Positions 7,818 to 16,615 are shown, counted from the stretch's first letter. The stretch: 41,890 bases of DNA from an uncultured Candidatus Poseidoniales archaeon (GCA_902625885.1 CACODE010000013.1:1-41890), one strand, 5' to 3'. Numbers and translations are program-made. The notes: generated from the letters alone by a model not told the origin.

Positions 7818-8769
7818 TTTCTCCACCTTCCAGAGTTTGATTTTTGTTTTGATCAAAAATAATCAATACCATGCCAGCAATCAGTACTGAGCCTCCAACC
7901 CATGTCCAAGGACCGGGGACTTCAGCAGTTCCTAACTGCCATCCAATCAGGGAACCTATCAACGGCTCGAAAAGGTATGCAACGCTAACAATGATTGGAG
8001 GAAACCACCTCAACACCATACTAATCCCAGCATGACCTACAATGCCAGGGAATACAGCCAGGTACAACACATAGGGTAACCAAGACAAAGCCATCCAACC
8101 TACTACTGAAATATCTGCATCAGACATTGAAAACGTTGAACCTTCTGAGATCAATGAAATGAGCGCTAATTGAATTGCAGCTATCATTGTAACCGGGAAA
8201 ATATAGACGAATAAGGGCATCCATTTCCTCAATTTACTACCTGCAATCAAGTATCCTAAAATCGCAACAGCGCCAAATATTGCTGCTATGTCACCGATCA
8301 AAGTAGCATCAACTTCAGATGAAATTCCTATCAGCGTGATGCTTGCACCAGTAAATCCAACAATCGCGCCCGCTATTTGTTTTCTAGGAACAAATCGTCT
8401 CAGTAGCAAAGCACCAGTAACTAAGAGGAGGGGATGAATCGTCACAAGAAGTAAACTATGAGACAATGATGTGTTGTCTAAGGACCACACCCATGCACCC
8501 ATGTGTAGCCCAAGACTTAATCCAGACCCTAAAATGATGAACATAGTTTCCTTATCCATTATTTTGGCCATAAGTTCGGGTTGCTTCCTGCATTGTCTGT
8601 ATTGAATAATGAACATCGGGAACATCAAAATTGCAGTAAGTTGAAACCTCCAAGAAGATCGGAGCATAGGTTCGACATCATCCATAAGTTGGAAAATAGC
8701 CCCTGCACTTGAAACAGAAACTATAGCGAAGAATAGAATAATCCATAAAATTATACTATTTTTCTGAAT
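7810..8769 (-). CDS. EamA/DMT-superfamily transporter, apparently with an ATT start
   Basis: A drug/metabolite-transporter permease of about 319 aa with ten predicted membrane helices in two EamA repeats. The first ATG (8685) would remove the first helix. Reading upstream in frame, codons for ILWIILFFAIVSVSSAGAIF precede that Met, exactly the first helix that EamA proteins have. An in-frame TAG lies further upstream, and no ATG, GTG or TTG lies between. The only plausible start is ATT at 8769-8767, about 5 nt after a strong GGGGTGGG ribosome-binding site (8773-8780). A one-base frameshift or sequencing error is the alternative. Typical substrates are amino acids or nucleobase-like metabolites; none can be named here. 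It is the first gene of the operon with the membrane protein at 6744-7817. Confidence 0.8.
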   Translation of the reverse strand: MQKNSIILWIILFFAIVSVSSAGAIFQLMDDVEPMLRSSWRFQLTAILMFPMFIIQYRQCRKQPELMAKIMDKETMFIILGSGLSLGLHMGAWVWSLDNTSLSHSLLLVTIHPLLLVTGALLLRRFVPRKQIAGAIVGFTGASITLIGISSEVDATLIGDIAAIFGAVAILGYLIAGSKLRKWMPLFVYIFPVTMIAAIQLALISLISEGSTFSMSDADISVVGWMALSWLPYVLYLAVFPGIVGHAGISMVLRWFPPIIVSVAYLFEPLIGSLIGWQLGTAEVPGPWTWVGGSVLIAGMVLIIFDQNKNQTLEGGENE

Positions 8770-8780
8770 ATTCCCACCCC

Positions 8781-8812
8781 TCTTAGCAATCTAAGCTCTT
8801 AGCAATCTAAGT
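8781..8812 (-). promoter_or_regulatory. Two tandem copies of a 14-bp palindrome upstream of the DMT operon (putative operator)
   Basis: The 16-bp unit TCTTAGCAATCTAAG(C/T) occurs twice head to tail. Each copy contains the inverted repeat CTTAG-CAAT-CTAAG. They sit directly upstream of the ribosome-binding site of the DMT gene, and a TATA-like CTATTATAG (minus strand, 8816-8824) lies just beyond. Transcription would therefore start within or beside the palindromes, a common position for archaeal repressor sites. The regulator is not identified. Confidence 0.5.
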
Positions 8813-9042
8813 CGGCTATAATAGTAAGGAAAATATCATACTTATTGAAATCATCACCAATTAGCCCAAGTTTTGAACAAGTACCACAGTACCGAATCCA
8901 ATTAACCAAATCTTGTAAATGAATAAGTAGTTTACTTATGTTCACGAGGAGTCTCGATAACACCCTCTCGCTCACAAATTCTGAATGCATGGGCTCGCAG
9001 TGGACCATATTCATGCGTACCGATGTGTTCATGGCGATTGGT
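8813..9042. other. AT-rich intergenic stretch with a diverged repeat copy at 8991-9030
   Basis: There is no convincing gene here. A 77-codon minus-strand frame (9032-8799) has no ribosome-binding site and ends inside the palindromes. Positions 8991-9030 match 6671-6710 at about 32 of 40 bases in direct orientation, including TACCGATGT. The core CATG-x-GTACCGATGTG is also found inverted at 5891-5912. This is the third member of the repeat family seen at the ends of the GIY-YIG cassette. Confidence 0.5.
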
Positions 9043-9690
9043 CTACTCTTGTTCTTTTGACCAGGACTTTCGCATTACAAGTCCCGCGGCTTCACCGGCG
9101 TCCATCGGATCGTAATCGTGCTCGAAAATGAAGTGCTTCACGAGGTTGTGCTGCGCCACGCTCTCGCCGCATACCGGGCAATCGTGTCGGTCGGGTTCCC
9201 TGAAGCCTTGGAAGGCCCTGCGCCCTTTCGGTGTCGCCAAACCGGACACCGTCCGAAGCAGTGTGGACATGAAGACCAAACCAAACAGCACCATGCAACA
9301 ACCGAGACCTCTGAAGAAGCCGGAACCGGTGTTGTCCTGCTCCAACTGGATGTTTTGCGTCATCCAGCCTTGGCTCGTGTTGCGAAAGGTCTCAAGGTCG
9401 ATGATATGAGAGAAGTTCTCGCCACGGAGCTGCAGGTAAATCTCCGTGCCGTCGTCGTCTTCGTCCACCTCTATGTTGACCAGGAACATCCCGTTGGCGT
9501 CGGTGATGGCTCTTTCACCGCGGAACTTGTAGCAGTCCACCTCGTTTGGTCTGCACTCCACGAAGATGTCTCTAAGCATCACCGGCGTGTTGTCGCTGTA
9601 GGTGGCCTGGCCGGAAATGCGGTACGTTTCGGCGCTTGCGAGCGGCAAGACCAGCACGGCCAGCAAAACGACCAGCCCGACCTTGCGCAT
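9043..9690 (-). CDS. Secretory-type membrane protein with beta domain and C-terminal C2H2-like zinc finger
   Basis: A 215-aa protein from the ATG at 9690, which has an AGGAA ribosome-binding site and begins a clear signal peptide (MRKVGLVVLLAVLVLPLASA). The frame runs on to 9975, but that part overlaps the divergent YjbQ gene and is rejected. After the signal comes a small beta-sandwich-like region (TYRISGQATYSDNTPVMLRD, then ITDANGMFLVNI) like carboxypeptidase-regulatory or CNA-B modules. A membrane helix follows (FFRGLGCCMVLFGLVFMSTL). The tail holds CPVCGESVAQHNLVKH followed by FIFEH, a C2H2-type zinc-binding pattern. The topology would put the beta domain outside and the finger inside. 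The role is unknown. Confidence 0.8.
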   Translation of the reverse strand: MRKVGLVVLLAVLVLPLASAETYRISGQATYSDNTPVMLRDIFVECRPNEVDCYKFRGERAITDANGMFLVNIEVDEDDDGTEIYLQLRGENFSHIIDLETFRNTSQGWMTQNIQLEQDNTGSGFFRGLGCCMVLFGLVFMSTLLRTVSGLATPKGRRAFQGFREPDRHDCPVCGESVAQHNLVKHFIFEHDYDPMDAGEAAGLVMRKSWSKEQE

Positions 9691-9768
9691 GTTTCCTGGT
9701 CGTTCCTCCGACTTATCAAATGTTGACTGCGCCCAATCGTTCTTTGACCGTGAAGAACACCGCACGCC

Positions 9769-10236
9769 ATGGGCACCCTTGTCACCGGAACCGCCGCCAC
9801 CTACGTGGAAGAATTGCACATCAACACCGAGAAACGCTACGAAATCGTCTGCATCACCCGAGACGTTGAGCGTGTTGTCGCCCAGAGCGGCATCGTTGAC
9901 GGTTTGGTGCTCGTCAACCCGATGCACATCACGGCCTCGTGTTATGTCAACGACCTCGAATACGGCCTCCATCACGACATCATGACGTGGCTGGAAAAAT
10001 TAGCGCCGTTCTACGGCAGCAGCGGAAGAGAAGGTGAGGAGTACCACCATCACCGCACGGGGGAAGACAACGGGGACGCGCATCTCAAGCGGCAGTTGTT
10101 GGGTCAGCAGGTCACCATGCCGGTGCGCAACGGACGCTTGCATCTTGGGACGTGGGAGCAAATCCATTACGCTGAATTTGACGGACAGCGTAACAAACGC
10201 ATCCTCGTCAAGGTGGTTGGGGTGATGGGCGAGTGA
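9769..10236 (+). CDS. yjbQ: YjbQ/UPF0047 family protein
   Basis: A 155-aa protein of the widespread UPF0047 (YjbQ) family. Signatures are VNPMHITASCYVNDLE in the first half, HLKRQLLGQQVTMPVRNG, and the closing LGTWEQIHYAEFDG. The family forms small trimers, and weak thiamin-phosphate-synthase activity has been reported for some members. The true role is unsettled. It is divergent from the zinc-finger membrane gene with 78 bp between the starts. Its stop overlaps the start of the following thioesterase, so the two are translationally coupled. Confidence 0.9.
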   Translation: MGTLVTGTAATYVEELHINTEKRYEIVCITRDVERVVAQSGIVDGLVLVNPMHITASCYVNDLEYGLHHDIMTWLEKLAPFYGSSGREGEEYHHHRTGEDNGDAHLKRQLLGQQVTMPVRNGRLHLGTWEQIHYAEFDGQRNKRILVKVVGVMGE

Positions 10237-10652
10237 CGCTTTCTTCCCCACCCGAGCCAATCGGCTACGTGGCTGAACTTGGCGTGGAGCGCACCCTGTG
10301 GACACCGGGGGCTTCTCGGTTGGAGCTTACCTTGACCGAGGATCATCTCAACAAGGGTGGTGCGGCCCACGGTGGGATTCACATGATTTTGCTCGATTCC
10401 GCCTTGGGCGGTGCGCTTGTGGCGTCGCTCAAGGTCGAGGAGTGGTGCGCGACCACCCAACTCTCCACGAGTTTCCTTGCCGCCGCCTATCCCGGAGAGC
10501 GGTTGGTGGCGGAAGGGCGCGTGGTTCGTCGCGGCAAGCACGTCGCCCACCTGGCGGGCGAGGTCAAGGTTGGCGAGCGACTCGTGGCGACCGCCACAGG
10601 GACCTGGGCGATTTGGTCGAGCCGTCCGCCTTCCTTGTCGAACGGCCATTGA
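10233..10652 (+). CDS. Hotdog-fold acyl-CoA thioesterase (PaaI type)
   Basis: A 139-aa single hotdog domain. The segment LNKGGAAHGGIHMILLDSALG contains the HGG motif and the Asp on the central helix typical of PaaI-like thioesterases. TTQLSTSFLAAAYPGERLVAEGRVVRRGKHVAHL is the usual strand pattern. The enzyme should hydrolyse an acyl- or aryl-CoA in the cytoplasm; the substrate cannot be told. Translation begins with GTG in a GTGA overlap with the YjbQ stop, so it is coupled to that gene. Confidence 0.85.
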   Translation: MTLSSPPEPIGYVAELGVERTLWTPGASRLELTLTEDHLNKGGAAHGGIHMILLDSALGGALVASLKVEEWCATTQLSTSFLAAAYPGERLVAEGRVVRRGKHVAHLAGEVKVGERLVATATGTWAIWSSRPPSLSNGH

Positions 10653-10714
10653 CGATTATCTGAATACAGTTCGTGCCAGAGCGCACCGCTAAACGGGACA
10701 AAACAGCAGCGTGT

Positions 10715-11683
10715 TTACCAGAATTTCTCTTCCTGCAGGTTCTCGTCTCCAACGGGCTCCGCATCATCTGTTGCGTCCTCCTCCTTTTGAGCAGAGTCCG
10801 TGTCTTGCGGGGCGTTGCGGAGGTCATCCTCTCCTTTGTCATCGCCGGTTTTGCTCTCGGTGCTCAATTCGTCGGTTTCTCGCTTGCTCTTCCTAGGGGC
10901 TTCGATGCCGTTGAGGCGCTGAATCTTGGCATACACGAACCATATCGGAACGCCCACGATCAGGTAGCCACCGAGGATGATTCCCGTGAAGAACACGAGG
11001 GTGAACGCCTCCTCAAGGACACCGTCCCAACCTTGGAGATGAACGGCCTGAGCGGGTTGGTCGGGATTGACATAAACCGTGACGGCATCGACCTCGTTCC
11101 AATATCGAGCATCGTTTAGCCAATCGTTGGATAACATGCTGTAATCTTCCGTCGTGTAATTCTGACCTTCGTAGGTGTAGGCCACCGTTACCGAAGTGTA
11201 ACTTGTGCAGGACGTGCCTCCCTCGCCATCCGATGAACAATCCTCTGCGTTGTAGGTGTCGACCACCCTTCCCTCCGTTTCAACCCAATCCCCTGAGTCA
11301 ATTTGGGTGAGGACAGCACCGAGCGAGATGACGGTGATCACAACTCCAATGACCAAAGCGACGCCGATGATACTCCCCGACGTTCTGAGGATGGCGCGAA
11401 GGCTTGGGTCTGCTACAGGTACCCAGTTCGATGTTCCTTTACCTTGCTTGGCACGAAACTTCCCGTTCCCGAGCGACTCATAGTCCGCTTGGAGTTCTCC
11501 CATGCGGTCATGGGGGTCCAAGAACACGGCTCCAAATGGACCGGTCATCTCCTGTCCATCTTCGGTGCGGACGGTGAACTGCTCTGCTTCATCGTCGATG
11601 GCGATGATGGTGGCGATGTACATGAACTCGTCAACTTGGAAACCAACAACCCTACCTATGTCACGGTCCACTTTCTCCTCCAT
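10715..11683 (-). CDS. DUF3592-type membrane protein with acidic tail
   Basis: A 322-aa protein from the ATG at 11683. The upstream TTG at 11734 is in frame but less likely. Residues 1-70 look like a small beta domain (GRVVGFQVDEFMYIATIIAI). Two membrane helices (GSIIGVALVIGVVITVISLG and LVFFTGIILGGYLIVGVPIW) flank an extracytoplasmic domain. That domain has the DUF3592 pattern: WVETEGRVVDT, VTVAYTYEGQNYTTE and DAVTVYVNPDQPAQAV. The last 65 residues are highly acidic and low-complexity. The function of the family is unknown. It follows lipB by 74 bp on the same strand. Confidence 0.8.
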   Translation of the reverse strand: MEEKVDRDIGRVVGFQVDEFMYIATIIAIDDEAEQFTVRTEDGQEMTGPFGAVFLDPHDRMGELQADYESLGNGKFRAKQGKGTSNWVPVADPSLRAILRTSGSIIGVALVIGVVITVISLGAVLTQIDSGDWVETEGRVVDTYNAEDCSSDGEGGTSCTSYTSVTVAYTYEGQNYTTEDYSMLSNDWLNDARYWNEVDAVTVYVNPDQPAQAVHLQGWDGVLEEAFTLVFFTGIILGGYLIVGVPIWFVYAKIQRLNGIEAPRKSKRETDELSTESKTGDDKGEDDLRNAPQDTDSAQKEEDATDDAEPVGDENLQEEKFW

Positions 11684-11757
11684 GCTCTCACAGCGTGCAG
11701 GCTTCCAAATAGCGGTTTCTCCGTCCCTCCTCAATCAACCACTTGTCTAAAATGCCG

Positions 11758-12372
11758 TCAGAAGCTCAATGTTTTCTCCACGATGGGAAGGAGCACCTTG
11801 ACAAATTCCTCGGGTGGGACGCGATAACCAAGGTGATTCAGGGAGGTCGTGATGTCGGCTCCGAGTCCACATCCAGCCACACCCTCCACCCGGCCTGCTG
11901 GTGTGTTGAGGTTGACGGAAAACCCATGACGGCTGACCCATCTCAGGAAGGAAAGGCCGATGCTGCACACCTTATGACCGTCCACCCAGACACCTTGCAT
12001 CCGGTCGTCTCGAACGCCTGCTACGCCAAACTCGGCGAGGGCATCGATGAGCCATCCCTCGATGATGTGAATGATGTCCGCAACCGAGGATTCGCCTTCG
12101 CGCTCACCCCACTTGAAAATCGGGTAGCCGACCACTTGGCCCGGGCCGTGCCACGTCAGGCCCCCGCCCCGGTCAACGTTGACCGTCCGGTAGTCAGCTG
12201 GAGGGCGAACACCGTCGTTGCGGGCGCGAGGACCGACGGTGACCACCTCTGGATGAGAGAGCAGCAACAGGGTGTCGGGAATGGTGCCTTCAAGGCGTTG
12301 AGTTTGGAGCGCCCTCATGAGCGATTGCGCCTCTTCGTAGGGCACGACGCCAAGGTTTCGGACATCCAACAT
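11758..12372 (-). CDS. lipB: Octanoyl-[acyl carrier/lipoyl domain] transferase LipB
   Basis: LipB transfers octanoyl groups from a carrier protein to the lipoyl-domain lysine, the first step of lipoate assembly before LipA. Motifs are VDRGGGLTWHGPGQVVGYPI, DGHKVCSIGLSF with the catalytic Lys, and GCGLGADITTS with the acyl-carrying Cys. The start is ATG 12372, preceded by a clear GAGGTGA ribosome-binding site. A longer frame to 12462 only re-reads the dUTPase 3' end. At 204 aa it is of usual length. It follows dUTPase closely on the same strand. Its partner lipA and the client 2-oxoacid dehydrogenase genes lie 6-12 kb away in this window. Confidence 0.92.
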   Translation of the reverse strand: MLDVRNLGVVPYEEAQSLMRALQTQRLEGTIPDTLLLLSHPEVVTVGPRARNDGVRPPADYRTVNVDRGGGLTWHGPGQVVGYPIFKWGEREGESSVADIIHIIEGWLIDALAEFGVAGVRDDRMQGVWVDGHKVCSIGLSFLRWVSRHGFSVNLNTPAGRVEGVAGCGLGADITTSLNHLGYRVPPEEFVKVLLPIVEKTLSF

Positions 12373-12385
12373 GTTCACCTCGCCT

Positions 12386-12838
12386 TCAAAATTGTCCAGA
12401 TGAGCCGAATCCACCCTCGCCACGCTCGGTTTTGTCCAATTCATCCATCGTGGTCTCCACAAGGGTGACGAGGGGCACAGGGGCGAACAACAACTGCGCG
12501 ATTCTCTCCCCGGCTTTCACCGTGAACGAATCGCCTTCGCCAATCCATGTCGCCAAGACCTTCAGTTCGCCTCGGTAGTCCGAATCGATGGTGCCAAGGC
12601 CGTTTGGCATGATCATGCCTTTTTTCCCGAGAGAGGAACGGCATCGGATTTGGCCTTCCCAGCCTTCGGGGATAGCGGCGGCCCAACCCGTCGAGATCAG
12701 GACCGTCGAGCCTTTTGGGACCATGGTTTCCTCAAGGGCATACAAATCCCAGCCCGCCGCTTGGGCCGAGCCTTGTGTCGGAAGAACGGCGCGGTCATCA
12801 AGTCTGGCGAGAGGAATTTCTAAAGAAATCCTGTCCAT
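12386..12838 (-). CDS. dut: Deoxyuridine triphosphate nucleotidohydrolase (dUTPase)
   Basis: A 150-aa trimeric-type dUTPase that hydrolyses dUTP to dUMP and pyrophosphate. All five family motifs are visible in order: AAGWDLYA, RSSLGKKGM, GTIDSDYRGELKV, AGERIAQLLF and the flexible C-terminal RGEGGFGSSGQF. The ATG at 12838 (MDRISLEIPLARLDD) is the family-like start. The open frame extending to 13114 lies in the promoter region shared with nrdB and is not used. It is divergent from nrdB, so uracil exclusion and dNTP synthesis are neighbours. lipB follows 13 bp after its stop. Confidence 0.93.
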   Translation of the reverse strand: MDRISLEIPLARLDDRAVLPTQGSAQAAGWDLYALEETMVPKGSTVLISTGWAAAIPEGWEGQIRCRSSLGKKGMIMPNGLGTIDSDYRGELKVLATWIGEGDSFTVKAGERIAQLLFAPVPLVTLVETTMDELDKTERGEGGFGSSGQF

Positions 12839-13128
12839 GTCCGGACTCACAAAACATTCCTTTTTGACTCTTGGGATAATGTAAGATTTCACCGACATTC
12901 GGTTCCAGTGGAAATTAAGGTGATTTTGGGCATAAATCGTGTGTTTTTTTTGCCAAAACAAACGACCCTTTCGTTGCGCTAGAACCGATGCACTGCGCCA
13001 AAGCCTCCATGCTACCAAACCCGTCAAGAAACCGTTCACTTTAATCACGCGGCGGGGGCATAGATTATAGGCGTCCGAGGTCGGCAGAAGAAACCCAGCA
13101 AGAAAGCAATCCACGGAGGGTAGAGAAT
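12839..13128. promoter_or_regulatory. Divergent dut / nrdB promoter region
   Basis: A 290-bp gap with no gene. For nrdB, TAGATTATAG at 13061-13070 is a candidate TATA element and GGAGGG about 6 bp before the ATG at 13129 is the ribosome-binding site. On the other strand, CTTACATTATCCC lies upstream of the dut ATG. A run of eight T at about 12943-12951 has no assigned role. I see no palindromic NrdR-like box. Confidence 0.45.
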
Positions 13129-14163
13129 ATGGTCATAGAACACAGCAAAGAAGACAGCAATGAAATCGACTTGTCAAAGGAGCACATAGAGCCTATGTTG
13201 CAGGAGAATCTAGATCGTTTCGTCCTTTTCCCGATTGAGCATGACGACATATGGACCTCCTACAAACAGGCCCAGGCTTCGTTCTGGACAGCCGAGGAAA
13301 TTGACCTCGCTCAGGACTTGAAGGACTGGAAGAACCTGAACAAAGACGAGCAGCATTTCGTCAAGCACATTCTGGCGTTCTTCGCCGCAAGCGACGGCAT
13401 CGTTAACGAGAACCTGGTTGAGAATTTTAACGCCGAAGTGTGTTGGCCAGAAGCCAGGTGTTTCTACGGTTTCCAAATCATGATGGAGAACATCCACGCC
13501 GAGACCTACTCCCTGCTCATTGACACCTACATCGATGACGAGCGAGAGAAGGATCACTTGTTCAAGGCGCTTGAAACGGTCCCGTCCGTCAAGAAGAAGG
13601 GCGACTGGGCCATGCGCTGGCTCTCAAGAAAGCGCGGCTCGTTCGCCGAGCGCCTCATCGCCTTTGCTGCGGTTGAAGGCATCTTCTTTTCCGGTTCGTT
13701 CTGCGCCATCTTCTGGCTAAAGAAGCGAGGTCTCATGCCAGGGCTCACCTTCTCCAACGAGTTGATTTCTCGAGACGAGGGTCTGCATTGCGACTTCGCT
13801 TGCTTGTTGCACAGCAAGTTGATTCGAGGCGCTGGCGAGAACGTCATTCGCCGCATCATCGCTGAAGCGGTGGACATCGAAATTGAATTCGTCACCAAGG
13901 CTTTGCCGGTAAACCTCATCGGGATGAACGCCAACCTGATGCAACAATACATTCAGTTCGTTGCTGACCGACTCCTTGTGCAGCTTGAATGCTCCAAGAT
14001 CTACAACGTCGCCAACCCGTTCCCGTGGATGGAGATGATCTCCATGCAGGGCAAAACCAACTTCTTCGAGAAGCGTGTGGCAGAGTATCAGAAAGCCGGT
14101 GTCATGGAGAGCGCCTCCCTTGGAAGCGTGCAACAGCGGTTCTCCATGGACGAAGACTTTTGA
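13129..14163 (+). CDS. nrdB: Class I ribonucleotide reductase, beta (radical) subunit
   Basis: A 344-aa R2 subunit resembling eukaryotic/class Ia proteins. It generates and holds the tyrosyl radical used by NrdA to reduce ribonucleotides. The sequence [10 protein letters not shown] contains the first metal ligand (D59). [11 protein letters not shown] and the helix [13 protein letters not shown] supply E120 and H123, with Tyr127 at the radical position (H-x3-Y). [15 protein letters not shown] carries the second ligand set. The C-terminus (SMDEDF) fits the acidic-aromatic tail that docks on NrdA. nrdA follows after 58 bp on the same strand. A GGAGGG site precedes the start. Confidence 0.95.
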   Translation: MVIEHSKEDSNEIDLSKEHIEPMLQENLDRFVLFPIEHDDIWTSYKQAQASFWTAEEIDLAQDLKDWKNLNKDEQHFVKHILAFFAASDGIVNENLVENFNAEVCWPEARCFYGFQIMMENIHAETYSLLIDTYIDDEREKDHLFKALETVPSVKKKGDWAMRWLSRKRGSFAERLIAFAAVEGIFFSGSFCAIFWLKKRGLMPGLTFSNELISRDEGLHCDFACLLHSKLIRGAGENVIRRIIAEAVDIEIEFVTKALPVNLIGMNANLMQQYIQFVADRLLVQLECSKIYNVANPFPWMEMISMQGKTNFFEKRVAEYQKAGVMESASLGSVQQRFSMDEDF

Positions 14164-14221
14164 ACCGTACGCGTTCATAGAAAGATATCACGCACTCAAA
14201 TGAACACGGGAGGACAAAAGT

Positions 14222-16615
14222 ATGGCTATGCAGGTTGTTAACAGGAAAGGCGAGCGAGAAGACGTGCGGTTTGACGCAATCCATGAGAAACTCCAGAAAT
14301 TGTCCCACGGTTTGGACGAGACTTGGGTTGACCCCGGCCACGTCACCAAACTGACCATTGAAGGCCTGTACGACGGCGTGACGACCCGTGAACTGGACCA
14401 GCTCGCCGCAGAGACATCGGCGTCGTTGGCTTCCCACCACCCCGACTACAGCCGCCTTGCTGCTCGTATCTGCGTTGACGACCTACACCGCTCGACAAAG
14501 GATGTGTTTACCGACGTTATCACCGATCTGCGGGAGTATATCGACCCTGAATCCAACAAACATGCCCCGCTCATCTCCGAGGAAGTTTACGAAATCATCA
14601 TGGCCAACGCTGACCGATTGAACAGCCACATCGACTACAGTCGCGACCACAACTACGACTACTTCGGCTTCAAGACCATCGAGCGTTCCTACTTGCTCAA
14701 GTTGGACGGGCAGGTCGTTGAACGCCCGCAACACATGCTCATGCGGGTCGCCGTGGGCATCCACTACGGCGATATTGACAAAGCGCTCCGAACCTACGAC
14801 CTCATGAGCCAAGGCTACTTCACGCACGCCACACCGACGCTGTTCAATTCAGGTACACCCATGCCGCAGATGTCGTCGTGTTTCCTGCTCACCATGCAGG
14901 ACGACTCTCTTGACGGGATTTACGACACGCTCAAGCAGTGCGCGCTCATCTCAAAATCTGCCGGCGGCATCGGTCTTTCCATTCACCATGTCCGCTCCAA
15001 GGGCTCCTACATCAAGGGCACCAACGGCACATCCAACGGTATCGTCCCCATGCTTCGCGTGTTCAACGACACGGCGCGCTACGTCGACCAAGGCGGTGGC
15101 AAGCGAAAGGGTTCCATCGCCATCTACCTCGAACCCTGGCACCCCGATGTTCTGCAGTTCTTGGACTTGAAGAAGAACCACGGGAAAGAAGAGATGCGAG
15201 CCCGAGACTTGTTCTACGCCATGTGGACGCCCGACCTGTTCATGCAGCGTGTGGAAGACAACGCCGACTGGTCCTTCTTCTGTCCGAACGAATGCCCCGG
15301 CCTCCAGGATGTTTATGGTGAGGAATTCAAAGCGATGTTCGAAGATTATGAACGCCGCGGCATGGCCCGGGAAACCCTTCCAGCACGGACGGTTTGGGAC
15401 AAGATTGTCGAAGCCCAAATTGAGACGGGTACGCCATACATGCTCTACAAGGATGCAGCCAACGAAAAGTCAAACCAAAAGAACCTCGGGACCATTCGGT
15501 CGTCCAACCTTTGCACGGAAATTATGGAATACACATCCAAGGACGAAATCGCCGTTTGCAACCTCGCCTCGATAGCGCTGCCGAAGTTTGTTGACGCCGA
15601 AACCGGAGCGTTTGACCACCAACTCCTCTACGACGTCACCTATCACGCCACGGGCAACCTTAACCGAGTCATTGACGTCAACTACTACCCGGTTGAAGAA
15701 GCTCGCAACTCAAACATGCGCCACCGCCCTATCGGCCTTGGTGTTCAGGGACTCGCCGACGTTTTCGCCATGATGAAGGTGCCGTTTGACAGCCCGTCAG
15801 CCAAGATGATCAACAAGGAAATCTTTGAGACGATTTACTTCGCTGCGTGCACCGCCTCGAAAGACCAAGCCGTTGAACACGGCCCATATTCCACCTTTGA
15901 AGGCTCTCCAGCCAGTCAGGGTTTGCTCCAATTTGACCTCTGGGGCATGAACGAGCACAGCGGTCGCTGGGACTGGGATTCGCTGAAGGCGGAAATCGTG
16001 CAGCACGGCATGCGCAACTCCCTCCTCGTCGCACCGATGCCAACCGCCTCAACCTCGCAGATTCTCGGCAACAACGAGTGCTTTGAAGCGTTCACATCAA
16101 ACCTCTACGTGCGCCGAACCCTCTCGGGTGAATTCGTGGTTCTCAACAAGCACCTTGTGAAGGACCTCATCGCTGAAGGGATGTGGAGTCTGGAAATGAA
16201 AGACGACATTCTGCGCCACAAGGGTTCCATTCAAGGCATCATGCGCATTCCTGAGCACATTCGGGACTTGTACAAAACCACGTGGGAAATCAAGCAACGG
16301 CACGTGCTGGACATGGCCGCTGACCGAGGGGCCTACATCGACCAGAGCCAATCGCTCAACATTCACATGGTTGACGCTAACCCCGCCAAAGTCAGTTCCA
16401 TGCACTTCTATGGCTGGCGCCAGGGCCTGAAGACGGGCATGTATTACCTTCGCACAAAGGCAGCGGCCGATGCCATCCAGTTCACGGTTGAAGCCTCCAC
16501 CAAAGAAGACCAAACCGTTGGTGGACTCGCTGAGCGTGCGGACGATGTTGAAGCACTGGACGCCGCCGCATGCAGCATCGAGAACGGCGACGACTGCTTG
16601 ATGTGCGGCAGTTGA
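14222..16615 (+). CDS. nrdA: Class I ribonucleotide reductase, alpha (catalytic) subunit
   Basis: A 797-aa R1 subunit reducing NDPs to dNDPs. Residues 1-95 form an ATP-cone ([20 protein letters not shown]), so dATP inhibition is expected. Catalytic features are [16 protein letters not shown] with the first redox Cys, [23 protein letters not shown] with thiyl-radical Cys431, and [13 protein letters not shown] with the second redox Cys. The radical-path tyrosines are in [10 protein letters not shown]. The C-terminal CLMCGS is the swinging dithiol re-reduced by thioredoxin or glutaredoxin. The sequence is eukaryote-like R1. A GGAGG site lies just before the ATG. It probably forms an operon with nrdB. 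Confidence 0.96.
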   Translation: MAMQVVNRKGEREDVRFDAIHEKLQKLSHGLDETWVDPGHVTKLTIEGLYDGVTTRELDQLAAETSASLASHHPDYSRLAARICVDDLHRSTKDVFTDVITDLREYIDPESNKHAPLISEEVYEIIMANADRLNSHIDYSRDHNYDYFGFKTIERSYLLKLDGQVVERPQHMLMRVAVGIHYGDIDKALRTYDLMSQGYFTHATPTLFNSGTPMPQMSSCFLLTMQDDSLDGIYDTLKQCALISKSAGGIGLSIHHVRSKGSYIKGTNGTSNGIVPMLRVFNDTARYVDQGGGKRKGSIAIYLEPWHPDVLQFLDLKKNHGKEEMRARDLFYAMWTPDLFMQRVEDNADWSFFCPNECPGLQDVYGEEFKAMFEDYERRGMARETLPARTVWDKIVEAQIETGTPYMLYKDAANEKSNQKNLGTIRSSNLCTEIMEYTSKDEIAVCNLASIALPKFVDAETGAFDHQLLYDVTYHATGNLNRVIDVNYYPVEEARNSNMRHRPIGLGVQGLADVFAMMKVPFDSPSAKMINKEIFETIYFAACTASKDQAVEHGPYSTFEGSPASQGLLQFDLWGMNEHSGRWDWDSLKAEIVQHGMRNSLLVAPMPTASTSQILGNNECFEAFTSNLYVRRTLSGEFVVLNKHLVKDLIAEGMWSLEMKDDILRHKGSIQGIMRIPEHIRDLYKTTWEIKQRHVLDMAADRGAYIDQSQSLNIHMVDANPAKVSSMHFYGWRQGLKTGMYYLRTKAAADAIQFTVEASTKEDQTVGGLAERADDVEALDAAACSIENGDDCLMCGS

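Noticed and set aside
8799-9032. 77-codon minus-strand frame in the gap before the DMT operon
   Set aside because: It has no ribosome-binding site, starts inside a repeat copy, ends inside the tandem palindromes, and matches no family that I recognise.
9691-9975. N-terminal extension of the zinc-finger membrane protein
   Set aside because: It is the antisense of the YjbQ gene, and a clean signal peptide begins at the ATG at 9690.
12839-13114. N-terminal extension of the dUTPase frame
   Set aside because: dUTPase begins naturally at the ATG at 12838. The extension lies in the shared nrdB promoter region and is not protein-like.
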